Positions 33,952 to 46,475 of a stretch of 64,000 bases of DNA are shown here, one piece after another. This stretch comes from Yamagishiella unicocca. Its lineage: Eukaryota; Chlorophyta; Chlorophyceae; Chlamydomonadales; Volvocaceae. The notes under the pieces are model-generated. The model had not been told where the DNA came from and searched no databases. It saw only the letters and a list, made by a program, of their open reading frames with translations. The stretch is taken from assembly GCA_003116995.1 (NCBI GenBank), contig BDSL01000115.1, positions 239,047-303,046 of the forward strand. Reading direction: 5' to 3'. Position 1 is the stretch's first letter, and the number at the start of each line of letters is the position of its first letter. Made by a program: the position numbers and the translations under genes.

Positions 33952-36900
33952 ACGGTTTTCTTGCGTGTGAGCTGGTGGCTGGGCGCCATGATGGAATGAA
34001 CGGGGATCTTGCGTGTGAGCTGGCGGCTGGGCGCCGTATACACGCCCGGCGATGCCGCGCAGTCGCCCTCGGCTCCAAGCGGCGCCGAGGGGGCTGTTCC
34101 TCCAAGGGGCGCCGAGGGGGTTGTTCGGGGGGTGCGGGTCTTTTCCGTGATGCTGGTCCAGCCAGAGGGACCTAAGGACTATTAGCCGGGCCTGTCGCAG
34201 CCACAATGGGCAGCTTCAAGATCCTACATGTGGGGGGAGGTGGGTGGCCTGAACTCGAGAGCAAACGCCAAATTTGGCAGGGGGCTTGTTTATTGCTAGG
34301 TCGTCACCGCCGCCGGACCGAAAAGCCACCTCAATGAGGAGTGGTTCCTGTAGGAAGTGCGCGACGGCAGGTGCTGGTGCGGCCGCTGTACGGATGCCTC
34401 CCCCCTGTGCTGGTGGCAGCGCGAGCGGTGCTCCCCAGCCGCGCCGCCGCGCACTTTGCGTTGCCGTCTCGCTGGAGATTATGCCGGCCAACGCAAAGGC
34501 AGTGCTGTCTTCGCTCAGGATTCTTTGTAGAGTTATGGACTCGCGGCGCGCAGGAAGGAGTGAGTTAGCAGCGCCGTGCGGCGCCGGGGGAAGGAAGCGA
34601 GCAGGCGTGTTTTGCCCTCGTGGAGCCGCCAGTTTACGTGACGCATGCTGAGTCATGATGAAGGCTGTCGGCGCTGGTTGGGCTTTTGTGCTGTTGCGCC
34701 CTGCCGATCGTAACCTCCACCTGCTTCGCATTTCGATGCGGGTGGGGCCGGAGTGGGCGCACCCCACTAGGACTCCGCTGCGCCGCGGCCCCCCTTTCCA
34801 ATGCGACACGCTCACGGGGTGTCCTGCACGTGTGCCCGTCTTGCCTCGTTACCATATGTGATGTGGGGGCGCCCCTCGTGCGGACGAGAAGCCGTATTCA
34901 TCCCAGGTGGCTGCTGAGTGCCCATTGAGAGAGTGATGGACCTTCATTACGGCGGCCGGCGGGGCCAGGGGGCGCTCAGCTCCCGGCGTGCGCGGGCATG
35001 CATGCCCTCTGAGTACCTTGGCGCACGTGGCTGGTTTCGGAGCTGCTGCTGCTGCTGCTGCTGCTGCGCGCTTTGCTTTGCTTTAGGACAGCCGGGCTTG
35101 GTGGACTGTACGGCCTGGCCCGCGCGTCAGGCCATGTCCCCTCCCTAGGCGGTGATGTGATGGTGATGTTACTTTGTGTGCTACCCCCGCCGTCGGTTTG
35201 GCCGCGTGGTCTTGCCCATGCCCACGTCCTGCCGCCCGGGCTACGCGGCAGTGCGCGCAGCGCATACGCGCGATGCCCCTGGGCTTGCCGTGGGGCGGCG
35301 CGGCGGCTAATAATGCGCTGCTTAGTTGCGCAGTGCGGAGCTCCGCTTAGATGGAGTTGGTTCCTTATGAGTGCCCTCGCTTCCTTCCCTGCGGCTTTGC
35401 TGCGGCGGTTTAGCTGGACGGATGTCCAGGCCGTGGGCCTCTGGGCCTTCGTGCGCTGCGACGGTGGGGGGGGGCCCGCTGCGTGCTCTTGGGAGGTCAT
35501 GGTGCTGCCTGGGAGGTCATGGTGCTGCCTGGGAGGTCATGGTGCTGCCTGGGAGGTCATGGTGCTGCCTGGCCTCGCGCTGCACCTGGCCAGGGCCGAG
35601 TGACCGACCCTAGCGTTCCGGCTGCTCCTGGGGGCGGCACCGCGCGATGGGCCTCGAGGAGGGCCTTCCGGGCAGCCTGGCTCACCCAGGGGCTGCTGCA
35701 GCTGCTGCGATGTGATGCGGTGCGGTGCGCTGGCGTGGGTTTGCTGTCTCGCTGCCGCACCCCACCCCTCCCGCCTGGTTCACCCCGCGGCCGCTGCCTC
35801 CCCTTTCCTGCGACCGCTGCGGCGTCCAAGTACCGCTGCGGCGTGTAGGTGGAGGTGCGGTGTTGGCTGGCCGGGGGCCGCGTCCAGCTCCCATGCCCGG
35901 TCGCCGGTGCGGAGGGCTTGTTTGGTAAGTAGGACGCGTTAGGTTGTACATCCGCTTTCCGTTCATGTGGTGTACAGATTTGGTATCATGTTTGGCTCAC
36001 TTTTTGGGCGTCCATATCCGAAGGGTACATAATAGCGTCCATTGTCCTTGTGAGTGTCCGCCAGGAACACGTTGGCAGGACAGTGGTCACACATACCGAT
36101 AAGGACTGGTGACATATCGAGGAGTGCTTGGCGCCCGCTCGCTGCCTGCGCGCCGCAAGAGCCCCGCGGCTTGCTCCGCCGCCTTTTGCAAAAAGGCGGA
36201 TGAGCCGGATGAGCGGCGGCGGCAACTCGGCGGTCGGCGGTGCAGGGGATGCGGAGGGGGTGCGTGTGTCACTCGGGAGGTCGGGCTGCTCCGGCTCCGG
36301 ACAGCTTTTGAGTTTGCGGTCTGGGAGGCCGGGCGTGACGGACAAGAAGGTGGCCGCGTGGGCCATGTGGGCCGTGTGGGCCTCGACCTAACCCGGCAGG
36401 GACTACGGCGTCCACGCAGCCAGGGCCTGTAAAGCGCCGTACCTGAGGGCTGGGCCAGCGTCCACCGTCCGGCGGGGGCTGCCCGTCTTTCGAGCCTGGC
36501 ACGGTGCGGGCGCGAGGAGTCGCACCCTCACCTGCTGGCCGGGTGGCTCGTGCTGCGCAGCTGCAGCAACAGACCAGGAGGGCGGCCATGCGAGCCCCGC
36601 CAGCGGAGGGCGGTGGTCGTTCGGTACGGGCTGGGTCGTCGCGTCCCCCTCGTCCAAAGGAGGAGGGGGGGGGGGCGCGGCGGGTTAGCCGGCGTGTGAC
36701 TCGGTCCATGATCGTGACCTGACGTGCCGCAGCGCAGCGGGAGGTTGGATCCGATCGGCCGCCGCTCGATCCGGTCAATCAACAGCCCCTTCTCATACGA
36801 TTCCTAGATCGCAACACAAAAGCCTAGTCCACTGTAATATATCAAATACCAAAATTCCTTATTGCGCCCAGACGGTCCTGGCCCCCCCCGCGTGCACCTG

Positions 36901-37792
36901 CTCTCAGGCTTTTGAACATCCTTCGTTGCTAGCAGTAGGTAGTTCTTCACACTTTGGTGGCTAATGCTCATGTGTAGTGAAGGCCTGTGCCCCCAATTCA
37001 AGAAACTGCATGGCGCGGGCATGTCCATGCCGACGAGCATGCCGTAGTGAGGTTGTTGTAATCGTTACAGTGGGCTCCAGACCTGAAAACAGTGAGGTGT
37101 CCCATCAGTGCTGTAAACATCCGGCCGGGCATCGGGCCGATCCATTCAAGATCCTGAGGGGGCCGTCCTAACACGCTTCTTGCAAAGGCCCCATACCCAC
37201 ATACGGCACGTAGTAGATTGACTCGAGAGGGAAGGTAGACGAATGTGTACTGCTGGCCCTGGCGGGTCACGGCGGGTCCTAGCTGGATAGGGCTGGATGA
37301 ATCGGATTTAAGGACCGCTCGAGGCAGCCGCGGCCCGGAGTAATTGCACACACATTGAACCTATATGCCGTTGGATCGGGGGAGTGCGACGGCCAGGCTT
37401 GGGGACAGGGAGCTGGGGCCTACTGGGACGCGGGAAATTCAGCTACCACATCGGTAGCACAATACGGTAGCACAATCGGCGATGGCAAAGGATATGAAGC
37501 GATAGGCCTCAGGAAGGGCGCAGGAGGGCTGCGTTCCAGGCGGAACCCAGCCAACGTCAGCCAACCTCCTTAGAACCCAATGGTCGTCCCGGCAGTACCC
37601 CCGGATTCCGTGACCGCAGAATTATGGCTCTGTGCCTTACGACACCACAGGATCGGGCATGCTGTTGCAAAAAGCTATCAAAGTTTGAAGCGTTTGAAAG
37701 CCTTTCGTTACACGCCTTAGGTACTCGACGTAGCAGCGGCTGGAGCTTCTGCAAGGAAGCGGGCGAGCAAGGGCGCCTGCTGCGCCACGACT
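33952..37792. other. Pumilio 3' UTR and intergenic region
   Basis: No exon was recognised. It holds a ~45-bp direct duplication (33960-34045, TCTTGCGTGTGAGCTGGCGG units), a CTG run (35042-35067), a four-copy 20-bp repeat (35491-35570) and a lower-GC stretch (36770-37370). Plus-strand TGTAA motifs occur at 36428, 36833 and 37057; any could end Pumilio transcripts, but the distance is large. Confidence 0.5.
35491..35570. repeat. Four exact 20-bp tandem units
   Basis: GGGAGGTCATGGTGCTGCCT repeated four times without change. Confidence 0.95.
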
Positions 37793-40700
37793 ATGGGTTG
37801 CGGCGTGAGCAAGGGTCCGCAATCTGCCGCACAGCCGCAGGTGCGGCAGAAGGTCTGTTGCGGCATGCGCAAGTGTAGGGCCTTTTGTGTCCTCAGGGCC
37901 TGAGCGCACAAGTTTTCTGGGCAAGTGCGATGTAGCATTTTCTTGCCGTCCACGGCAGACGCGCGATTGTTGTGTTCCTCGGGGACGGGCCGTCTCGCAT
38001 CTAACCAGCGCGAACGCGTACTGGACAGCTACATTCCCGCCGCCTTTCATAACTCCTGCTGTGAGACTGACACATTGATTTGTTTCCTACCTTTCCGCCT
38101 AGGAGGCGCCTTCGTCACGCGCTCTAATTTCCGCATCATCGTCCGGCAAAGGGGCCGATGGCTCTAGGGGGAAGGGAACGCCCAGCAAGGGCGGCCCTGC
38201 AGCCACAGACGCCCCCGCAGACCCTGCCCTAGCGGTACGTTGCAGGCAGCGTCGGGTTTCGGGGCCGGCGAGGGCTAGCCAGCAGCCGCCGCGGCATAGG
38301 ATGCGCGATTTGCCTGGCTGTTCGCGGCCCTTGCGGTTTGGTTGGTTGCCTTCCGCTTGTACGGGGCCAGGGAGCTGCGCAGCCTCATGGACGGGGATGC
38401 AGGCTGCCACTACCGACCCCTCGCATACGAAAATGAGAGGAAGACCCCCCCTCGTAGACATACCGGGGGAGGGGGGGGGGTGCAAGGAAAACCCGTGTAC
38501 GAACATAAACGTTTGTACATACGTTTGTGAGATACATGGCATACCGCGGGCGGAGGGTGGGGGAAGGGTGCAGCCGTCGTGGAGAAGTGTCGGCCTGATA
38601 TGGCTGTTGTGTGACAGTTGGCGAGGGAGGGTGGTTTCGGGGCTAGCGCGGCGGCGATGCAGCCGCATATGAGGGCGGGGGCGGGGACCATCACGGCGGC
38701 GCAGCCTCCTGCCCGCCGGTGGGTTTGCCATCCAGGAACATCAAACGGCGCACCTTCTCCCTCCCCCACCCCCCTCCGAAGACAATGCGCCAACTATCCT
38801 GTCCCTGTCGCGTAAACGGTTTCATGCCACCCACTCTCTCCAAAGACAACGCGGCAGCTACTATACCAATGTCGTGTAATCGATCTTTACGTCTTTCCTA
38901 AACGGTTTTTCTCGCATCCACGGGTCTTCCTCAAAATCCCCCCCTCTCCCCCGTTCTCTAGGAGTCGCTGCTGCGGGCATGCGCCGCCGGCGAGCTGGCG
39001 GTGGTGTCCAAGCTGCTGCCCCCGGGCGGCTCCGTAGGGCCCAACAGCGCGGAGGACAAGGTAGGGCGGGGGGGTCCAGGGAGGGGGAAAGGCCGGGGGG
39101 TTGGTAAAAACCGTTTTACGCGACGGGACAGGATGGTTGGCGCATGGTCGTCGGACACCAATTTCGTGGGCGCACCCCCGGGGTGGGGGCGGGCAGACGC
39201 GGGCGTGTGCGTGGATGGGGGTGGGGTTAGGCAGCTGTGGCTGACGAGGCGGCGGTGGTGGGCTGCGTGTGCAAACGAGGGGGGGGCGGGCGGCTGCTAG
39301 GACCGGGAGGTACCGTTGTACCGTACGACACCCGCCTGCGGCCGTACAAACCTCCGGGACCGCCCCTGGGTGTGGGCTTGGCGGTGATCCCCGAGCTGAG
39401 CCAGCAGCGGCAGCAGCAGCAGCAGCAGCAGCGGCAGCAGCAGGAAGATGGTAACATGATGGAACGAGGAGTGGGGCGGCAGCAGCTGGGGCCACTTGCG
39501 ATGCCTGGGTAGGGGGTCCCGGGGACCGGCGATGGCAGCAAGCAGCGTTGTGGCTCGGAGGAAAGGGGAGGGGAGGGGTGGGAAGGGGAGGGGCGCGAAG
39601 GTCTTCGGAAGACCCCTCCGGGGGGTAAATTGCTGCCATCGCCGGTCCCCGGGACAAGCACCGTTGTGGCCGGGGGAGGAGGGGAGGGGTGGGAAGGGGA
39701 GGGGCGGAGGCCTTTGACAGCTGGCGAGCTACCGGTCTGGAGGGGGCCTTGACCCGGCCTGCGAGAAGATTGTTGCCGGGGGGTTCGAGGAAGACCCCCC
39801 CGGGGGGGTAAATTTCGATGAGGATGTGTTGGATGAGGTGGATCAGGTGGGAGGGAGGGGCAGGACCCACCGCGGGCCTGACCCGTTTATGGTCGTACCC
39901 GGGGGTGAGGGGGCTGCGGGGTGGGGGAGGGGGAGGTGCCTAGGCCGTCGCTGACTGGCTGGCGTCTTCCCGGCGGGTGGGGCGGGGTATTCGCTATGGT
40001 TGGGTTCAGGCGAGGACGCGGGTGGGCCGAATAGCGCGGTCGAACTAGTGTGTTTGTGTGGGTGGGGTGGGGGGCGTGGCTTGAAAACCGTTGACGCGAA
40101 AAAGACCCGTGTGTGTGGGGAGGGGGTTTGGTGCGAGGAAAACCCGTTGGGGGGCATGTTGCCAGAGAAGACCCGGTTACACGACGTAGGAAACGGAGGG
40201 CAACGGGGGAAGCTAGTTTGTGGGGGAAGGGGCGGGGGGGGGGAAGACGGGGCGCGCAAGGAGTAGTTCAGGGTAAGGACGGCAGCATTACACCATCATC
40301 AGGGGTTTGGGTTTGGTTTGGTTCTAGGGTTTTTGAGGTGTGGGGTGCGGTGGCCAGCAGCGGCTGCCGGATGTCTGCCGGATGTCTGCAGCACGGACTG
40401 CCGGGTGTGGGCAAACGCAAGTGCCCCTCGTGAGCCAACCCACAGGTGGCGACCCCCCCCCTTTGGGCGCCACCTCGCACCTCCAACCGCCACCCCAGCC
40501 TTCACGTGTTCCGTGCAGCGCCACATGCTCACCGGCCCTTGATGGCCCCTCCCGCCCCACCACCACCATCACCACCACCGAGTGCACCAAACGGTTGCCT
40601 AATCGGCTTCCTAGTCCGCGAGCTTTCCTCAACCCCCCCTCCCGCCCCCCTCCTGCGCTGCTGCCCCCCCCCTTCCGGTTTTTATACACCCTCCTTCAGG

Positions 40701-43064
40701 ACGGCAACACCCCGCTGCTGCTGGCGGTGTGTAACGGCCACACGGCGGTGGTGGAGGCGCTGATGCGGGCGGGCGCGGACATCGAGGCTAGGAACGGGGT
40801 GAGCGGGAATGAGGGGGGAGGGGGGCGGAGGGGGGCGGAGTTGCGGGGGGCACGAAGGGGGCGTCGGAGGGTTTAGGGTTTAGGACGGCGCCCTGGATGG
40901 GTGTGTGGATAAGGTGGCTAAGGAAAGACGCGATGACCACCACCAGACGACTAGAACACGTGCCGAAGACTCTCGCGCGTTTTAGTGTGGTGAGCCAACA
41001 CATGCCAGGAAACTCCCCCCACCCTACCCGACCCGCTCCTCCGAACTTGGAGGAGGGGGTGGCTGCTGGGATCCGCATTTCATCCGCTGACCGACCAAGC
41101 AACCTCTCCGGCTTGCAGTCTCAAGCAGGCGTTCCGCACCCCTCACATCCTAGCCCCTCCGAAAGTTTGCCTTGTGTGACCAACACGCGTTGCTACCCTC
41201 CCCTCCTGGCCCCCCTCCTGACGGGTTTCCCTCGAACCCCTCCTGGCCCCCCTCCTGACCCCCACCTCCTGACCCCCCTCCTGGCCCCCTCCTGGCCCCC
41301 CTCCTGCTCCCCCCCCTCCTGCTCCCCCCCTCCTCCAGGACTCCCTGACCGCGCTGCTGCTGGCCAGTGGCGAGGGGCGCACTAAGGTGGTGGAGCTGCT
41401 GCTGCGGGAGGGGGCGAACAAGGACGCGAAGAACCAGGTGGGGGAGGTGGTGCGTGTGTGTGGGGGGGAGGGGGGCGGGGGGGGGCAGTGGATGGGGACC
41501 TGGAGGGACCCGTTTGTGGGCGATGGATGTGACCCGGGGGGGTGGGTGGACCCGGGGACAAGGGCAGCTTCGAGTAAGGGCCCCAACACTCTGCAGGTCG
41601 GGGAGGCTTCCCCACACCTCTCCTAGCATCAACACGGCCGCCTTTGATCGTCCAGTGGTGAAAAAAACCCTGCCGTACTCCCCCCTCCTCTCCCCGCCCC
41701 TTCCCCTCCCCCCCCCCACACACAGTCCGGCGGCACCCCCCTCATAGCCGCCTGCTCCAACAACTTCACGGAGACGGTGGAGGCGCTGCTGGAGGCGGGG
41801 GCGGACAAGGAGGCGGCCACCAGCGGGGTGAGGGGTGAGGGGGGTGACCAACATGGCTGGAGGGGCCCCTCCCTGGCGCAAACCCGGTTGCCGTACCCCA
41901 ACGGGGGCTCACAGCTAAAACCCTAAAACCCCGACCCCGACCCCGCCGCTACCCTACCAGGCTGGCTGGACGGCGATGCACTGGGCGTGCGAGAACGGCC
42001 ACGTGGGCCCTGTGCGGGCACTGCTCAAGGGGGGGGCGGACAAGGAGGCCAAGGACATGGTGGGTCCAGGGGGGGAGGGAGGGAGGGAGGGAGGGAGGGA
42101 GGGAGGGAGGGAGGGATTTTGAGGAGGACCCGTGGATGCGAGAAGCAACCGTTTAGGGAGGGAGGGAGGGAGGGAGGGGGCACTGCAGTGGGCCGCCATA
42201 CAGGGCCAGTGTGGTTGCGCGGGAGGGGGCGGGGGCGGGAGGCAGCCCAGACGGCAGGGCGTGCAGGCTGTCCTAGCACAACTGCCGTGCTCGTGACGAA
42301 AACCCTAGAACCTAAACTAAAACCCTATCTGGCACCCCTCCGAACTCCAGGACGCCCGCACCCCGCTCCACGCCGCCGCTCTGGGCGGCTTCACTGACGT
42401 GGTGGGGGTGCTGCTGGCGGCGGAGGCGGACAAGGAGGCCAGGGACAGGGTGAGCGAGGAGGGGGGGGCGAGGGATCGAGGGGTGGGGGGGCGGCGCCGG
42501 TGGGGAAGACGGAAGCTGGCCCACCACTTCGGCTAGCCTCCAAAACCCCAAGGGGTCGTGATCGCTTCTTCCCGCGGGTCTGACTGCACCCCCTCATCGC
42601 CGTCTATCGTTTCCTTACCGATGGGGATGTACGAATAAACGTTAGCAAATAGTTATACCTCCTCTCCATGAAGGACGACGCCTCCTACAAGGAGTTTAGG
42701 AGTTTCCGTTTCGTTATGGCCAGCACCAGTTTTACTCACATACCCACCTGGCGGCATGTTCCTTCCGCTGCTCGCCGCCACCGCTGGTCCCCCCCAATGG
42801 TTCTGCGAAAAGTTTCCGTGCGTCCCGCGGGGTCCTCGCTTCCTTTCGTCTCGCCGTAGCCGATATAGCTTAGCCGCCAAAGGTCATATTACGACCTTCG
42901 GCTTTCGTACCCCCAACCCAGTTTTCCAGCGTGCATCTGAAAACTTCTGTTTAAAACGGTTTTTTTCGGGCATCCACGGGTTTCCCTCGAACCCCGCTTT
43001 CCCCCACACACTGACCAGCTCTCATGCCCCCCTGACCCCCCCTTTCGCCCCCTTCACCCCTCCA

Positions 43065-43107
<43 letters not shown>

Positions 43108-46100
43108 CGGCTGCAGTCCCCTACACCTCGCTGCCAAGGAGGGCCGCACTGCAGCTGCGGAGGCTCTGATGCGGGGGGGAGCGGACAAGGAGGCGCGGAC
43201 GGAGGTGAGGGGATGAGCGCGGGGAGGCCGGGTGTGTGTGTGTGTGTGTGTGTTTGTGTGTTTGTGTGTTTCTGTGTTTCTGTGTTTCTGTGTTTCTGTG
43301 TTTCTGTGTTTCTGTGTTTCTGTGTTTCTGTGTTTGTGTGTTTGTGTGTTTGTGTGTTTGTGTGTTTGTGTGTTTGTGTGTTTGTGTGTTTCTGTGTGCC
43401 TTTGTGTGTTTTGTGTGTGTTTTGGGGTCCGGAGGGCCCCTCAGGTTGGTTGGTTCCTGGCAGCGCCCTAGGGGGGAGGGAGGTTTCACTTGCCCAAGCA
43501 ACCGGTGCAGCTCTCATCCGCGAACTGCTGCTCACCCCCTCCCAACCAACCTCCCAACACACACACCAGCAGCTCACCCCTCCCACACACCCACACCCAC
43601 CGCGGGGGGTGGCTGCAACCCCCCACCCCGCGCTGACCCCTCCTCCCCCTCCCCCCCCCCCGACCAGGACGGCTTCACGCCGCTGCACTACTCGGCCCAG
43701 AACGGCCACACCCCGGTGGTGGAGGCGCTGGCTCGGGCTGGGGCGGAGAGGGACCCCCGGAGCGCGGTGAGGCGGGGGTTTAAAGAGAATCCGCGAGAGG
43801 AACGGGGCGGGGGGGAAAGGTATGGTGCGGGGGGGGGGAGAACGGGGCGGGGGGAGGGAAGAAAGGGGGGGAGGAAAGGGATGTCGCTTCCTTGCTATCT
43901 GGCGGGACGTGGGAGAGCGCTCCAGGGATGGCGGGGAGCCGGCAGCGCAGGGAGCGGCGGTTCTCGTTGGCGGCCGCACTCCACCCGGTGGAGTGCTGGA
44001 GGGGTATCGGGCGAGGCCGGGGGTATGCGAAGGAAACCCGGGGGGGCGTCCGCCGACGGTGATGGGGGCGGGTGTGGGGGCGGGTGTTGGGACGGGGATG
44101 GGGGCGGGTGTGGGGGCGGGTGTGGGGGCGGGGGCGGGTGTGGGTGCCGGGGGGGGAGGGCGGGCATCCACTCTAGACCTTAGGGCCATGGCTACATGAA
44201 GACGGGTATGCCGCCAGCCGTCACCCTCTCCCCACCCCCACCGCACCGTCCTAGTGTCCGAAGCCTATGCACCAGCTACACTTCCCAAGTTCCCATGTCG
44301 AGTAACCGGTTCTCTTCTGTAACCCCCACCGCAACCGCACCGTCCTGACCGCCTCCCCCCCCACACACCTCCCCTCCCCCCCCAGGACGGCAGCACCCCC
44401 CTGCTGCTGGCTGCCACCGGTGGCCTGGCGGACACCACGGAGGCGCTGCTGCTGGCGGGGGCGGACAAGGAGGCCACCAGCGCGGTAGGGGGGAGGACGG
44501 GGGGAAGGGGGGGAGAAGAGGAGCCGGGGGGGGGAAGGGGGGAGGAGGGGAGGGGGTAGGGGGAAGGCGGCGACAAGGTTGCCGAGGTCCAGGGGTCACA
44601 CGGCTCCGTCCGGAGGCGGCAGCAGCAGCAGTAGCACTAGCACTAGCACTAGCAGCATCGGCAGCATCGGCAGCAGTAGCAGCACTAGCGTCTCGGAATG
44701 CCTGGCCGTAGCTGCGATGGTGATGCGCCGACATGCGGCAGGGTATGTGGGGGCATGCGGCAGGGTATGTGGGGGCATGCGGCAGGGTATGTGGGGGTCT
44801 CCTGCCAGCAGCGCAGGTGAGGGAGGTCGGCTGCCAGAAGCGCAGACTGCCAGTCTAGCGAAGTACCTCCACCAGTCCCAGCTTGCATGTCGGCACCGTA
44901 CCACCTCCGCTCCCAGCCACCCGCTTCACCCTCACCCTCACCCCTCACCCCCACCCCCAGGGCGGCCGCACCCCGCTGCACGTGGCCTGCGTGTCGGGGC
45001 ACGTGGGGGTGGTGGAGGCGCTGCTGCGGGCGGACGCCGACAAGGAGGCCAAGGCCACGGTGAGTTCGACCTTTGACCGACCCACGGGTCATTAGCCCGG
45101 TGGTATTTCGTTCTACACGAATTGGAACGGACACGGCAGCGTGAACCCCCTTACCTTGCTCCGTTTTCGGAAGTAAAACCCTCCCCCATCCTGCCCCCCT
45201 GCTTTCCCCCCCCTGGACCACCATCCTTATCGCCCTTGGTTTGTCGGCCGTGAATTCGCGGATATTATAAATCCGCCCTAAAATACATATAAAACCCTCG
45301 CCCTCCTCCCCCTCCCCTGTCCCCCCCCCCTCCGCCAGGACGGCAACACGCCGCTGCTCCTGGCCACGTACGAGGGGCACGCGGCGGTGGTGGAGGCGCT
45401 GCTCAAGGCGGGGGCGGACAAGGAGGCCAAGGACGTGGTGGGTCCAGGGAGGGAAGGGAGGGGGGGAGGGAGGAAGCGTTTTCACATGCTTCATGTGAAA
45501 ACCCCTCCGCTGATCCAGCTGACGTCATGTCAATGTCCCCAGCACCCCGTGCGTTTCCTCGGTCGCTGTCACCTGCCTCCCCTGCCCCTCCCCCCCAGCA
45601 ACAATGCAACATCCTCCTACAAGTCTACGCTACTTTTCTGTTACGATTCAGCAGGGCCAACTATCTCTTCTTGGAACCACCATCTTTACCGCCCTTGGTT
45701 TGTCGGCCGTGGATTCGCGGATATACTTACTTCCCCGCCCCCCCGGGGTTTCCTCTCCCCCCTCCCCCCTTCTGCAGGACGGCTGGACGCTGCTCCACAT
45801 CGCCAGCAAGGACGGGCGCGAGGAGGTGGTGGCGGCGCTGCTGCGGGCGGGGGCGGACACGGAGGCCAAGATCGCGGTGAGGGCCCCAAGGAGGGTGTGT
45901 GTGTGGCATAAAAACCGTTGGAGGAGGAGGAGGGGGGGTAATGAGGAGGGTGAGAGGAAACCCGTAGGTCGGCACTGAAGAGTGGAATCGATTGGGAAAC
46001 CTTTGGTACACTCGTTGGGAATTGCAAGCTGGACAACTTGGTTGTGTTGGTAAACCCGGAGGTCGAGTGGCGGAGGTCAGTGCTTCGCGGATCTTGTACC

Positions 46101-46475
46101 CGCCCGGTAGGGGGGTTGGGAGTGTTCGGGGGAATCGTACGATGTGTATTAGGGAGCATACCTGCGGCTGAAAGTGATTTGGGTCCAAGGGATCAACACA
46201 TCCGGCGATCAGGGATCAGATTGGGATTCCTGGCCCCGGTCGCCCCTCCTCCGTCCCTCTTTTTCAGTACTAACCCCATGCCCCGTGATCCCTCCTAAGG
46301 CTTCTCCCCCCCCCCCGGCTCCCCGCCCCTGCCCCCACCCTCCCTGGACCGCCAGGACGGCCGCACCGCCCTCGACCTCGCGAAGTACTGGGAGAGGAAC
46401 CTCGTCGTGGAGATGCTGACGTCAGCGGCGGCGGCGGCGGCAGCCGCGTCGGCGCAAGAGGGGGCGGCAGCCTAG
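37793..46475 (+). CDS. N-terminally acylated ankyrin-repeat protein (one repeat per exon)
   Basis: Exons 37793-37840, 38103-38234, 38962-39060, 40700-40798, 41339-41437, 41726-41827, 41961-42059, 42351-42449, 43106-43204, 43668-43766, 44386-44484, 44961-45059, 45339-45437, 45778-45876 and 46356-46475; all introns are phase 0; 496 residues. The start MGCGVSK is a classic N-myristoylation plus palmitoylation signal, predicting membrane attachment. Residues 17-60 are a Ser/Gly/Ala linker. Then come a degenerate first repeat, eleven full ankyrin repeats and a C-terminal cap. Almost every repeat exon is exactly 99 nt (33 codons; one is 102), starting at DG-x-TPL and ending GADKEA(K/R)-x3. The first two exons are less certain than the repeats, but they keep frame and supply a convincing start. 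The partner or target is unknown. No RING, kinase or channel domain follows, so an adaptor role is inferred. Confidence 0.85.
38886..38945 (+). repeat. Intronic module B upstream of the first ankyrin exon
   Basis: AAACGGTTTTTCTCGCATCC then ACGGGTCTTCCTC in gene sense, followed by the pyrimidine tract and AG of exon 38962-39060. Confidence 0.85.
39061..40699. other. Large intron of the ankyrin gene
   Basis: 1.64 kb without a recognisable exon. It starts with a [24 protein letters not shown] 5' end, then an antisense module (39108-39175), a CAG/CAGCGG run (39400-39445), a 26-bp inverted repeat (39516-39655), an antisense G module (40160-40200), and TTTAGGG-like traces near 40320. Confidence 0.6.
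39516..39655. repeat. Fold-back element with perfect 26-bp arms
   Basis: The arms 39516-39541 and 39630-39655 are perfect reverse complements (core GGACCGGCGATGGCAGCA). Both arms are followed by the same GTTGTGGC...GGGGAGGGGTGGGAAGGGG direct repeat. Confidence 0.9.
42798..42995 (+). repeat. Long dispersed element, copy 3
   Basis: Longest match to copies at 13604 and 63670, beginning around TTCTGCGAAAAGTTTCCGTG. In the sense orientation in the ankyrin-gene intron before exon 43106-43204. Confidence 0.9.
43045..43105. repeat. CA microsatellite at a 3' splice site
   Basis: The (CA)n run replaces the usual C-tract and reaches directly to the AG of exon 43106-43204. Confidence 0.9.
43230..43425. 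repeat. TG / TTTCTGTG / TTTGTGTG tandem repeat
   Basis: (GT)n followed by about eight TTTCTGTG units, then TTTGTGTG units, at the 5' side of the intron after exon 43106-43204. With the CA run it brackets the small ankyrin exon with complementary repeats. Confidence 0.9.
44262..44330 (+). repeat. Intronic module A in the ankyrin gene
   Basis: GTCCGAAGCCTATGCACCAG, then CATGTCGAGTAACCGGTTCT and CTGTAACCCCC, in sense orientation upstream of exon 44386-44484. Confidence 0.85.
45232..45270 (+). repeat. Intronic module E (TTTGTCGGCCGTG.ATTCGCGGAT)
   Basis: Sense copy upstream of exon 45339-45437. Another sense copy (45690-45730) precedes exon 45778-45876. Copies in or near NEK10 introns are at 6118, 12378, 14803 and 18815 (+). 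Confidence 0.8.

Noticed and set aside
42855..42905. The hairpin in the long dispersed element as a tRNA-like or SINE promoter
   Set aside because: No recognisable A and B box pair or cloverleaf was found; only a simple stem-loop is visible.
43213..43770. Cys/Val-rich ORF in the TG repeat region
   Set aside because: Pure microsatellite translation (VCVCVF); only 43668-43766 in another frame is a real exon.
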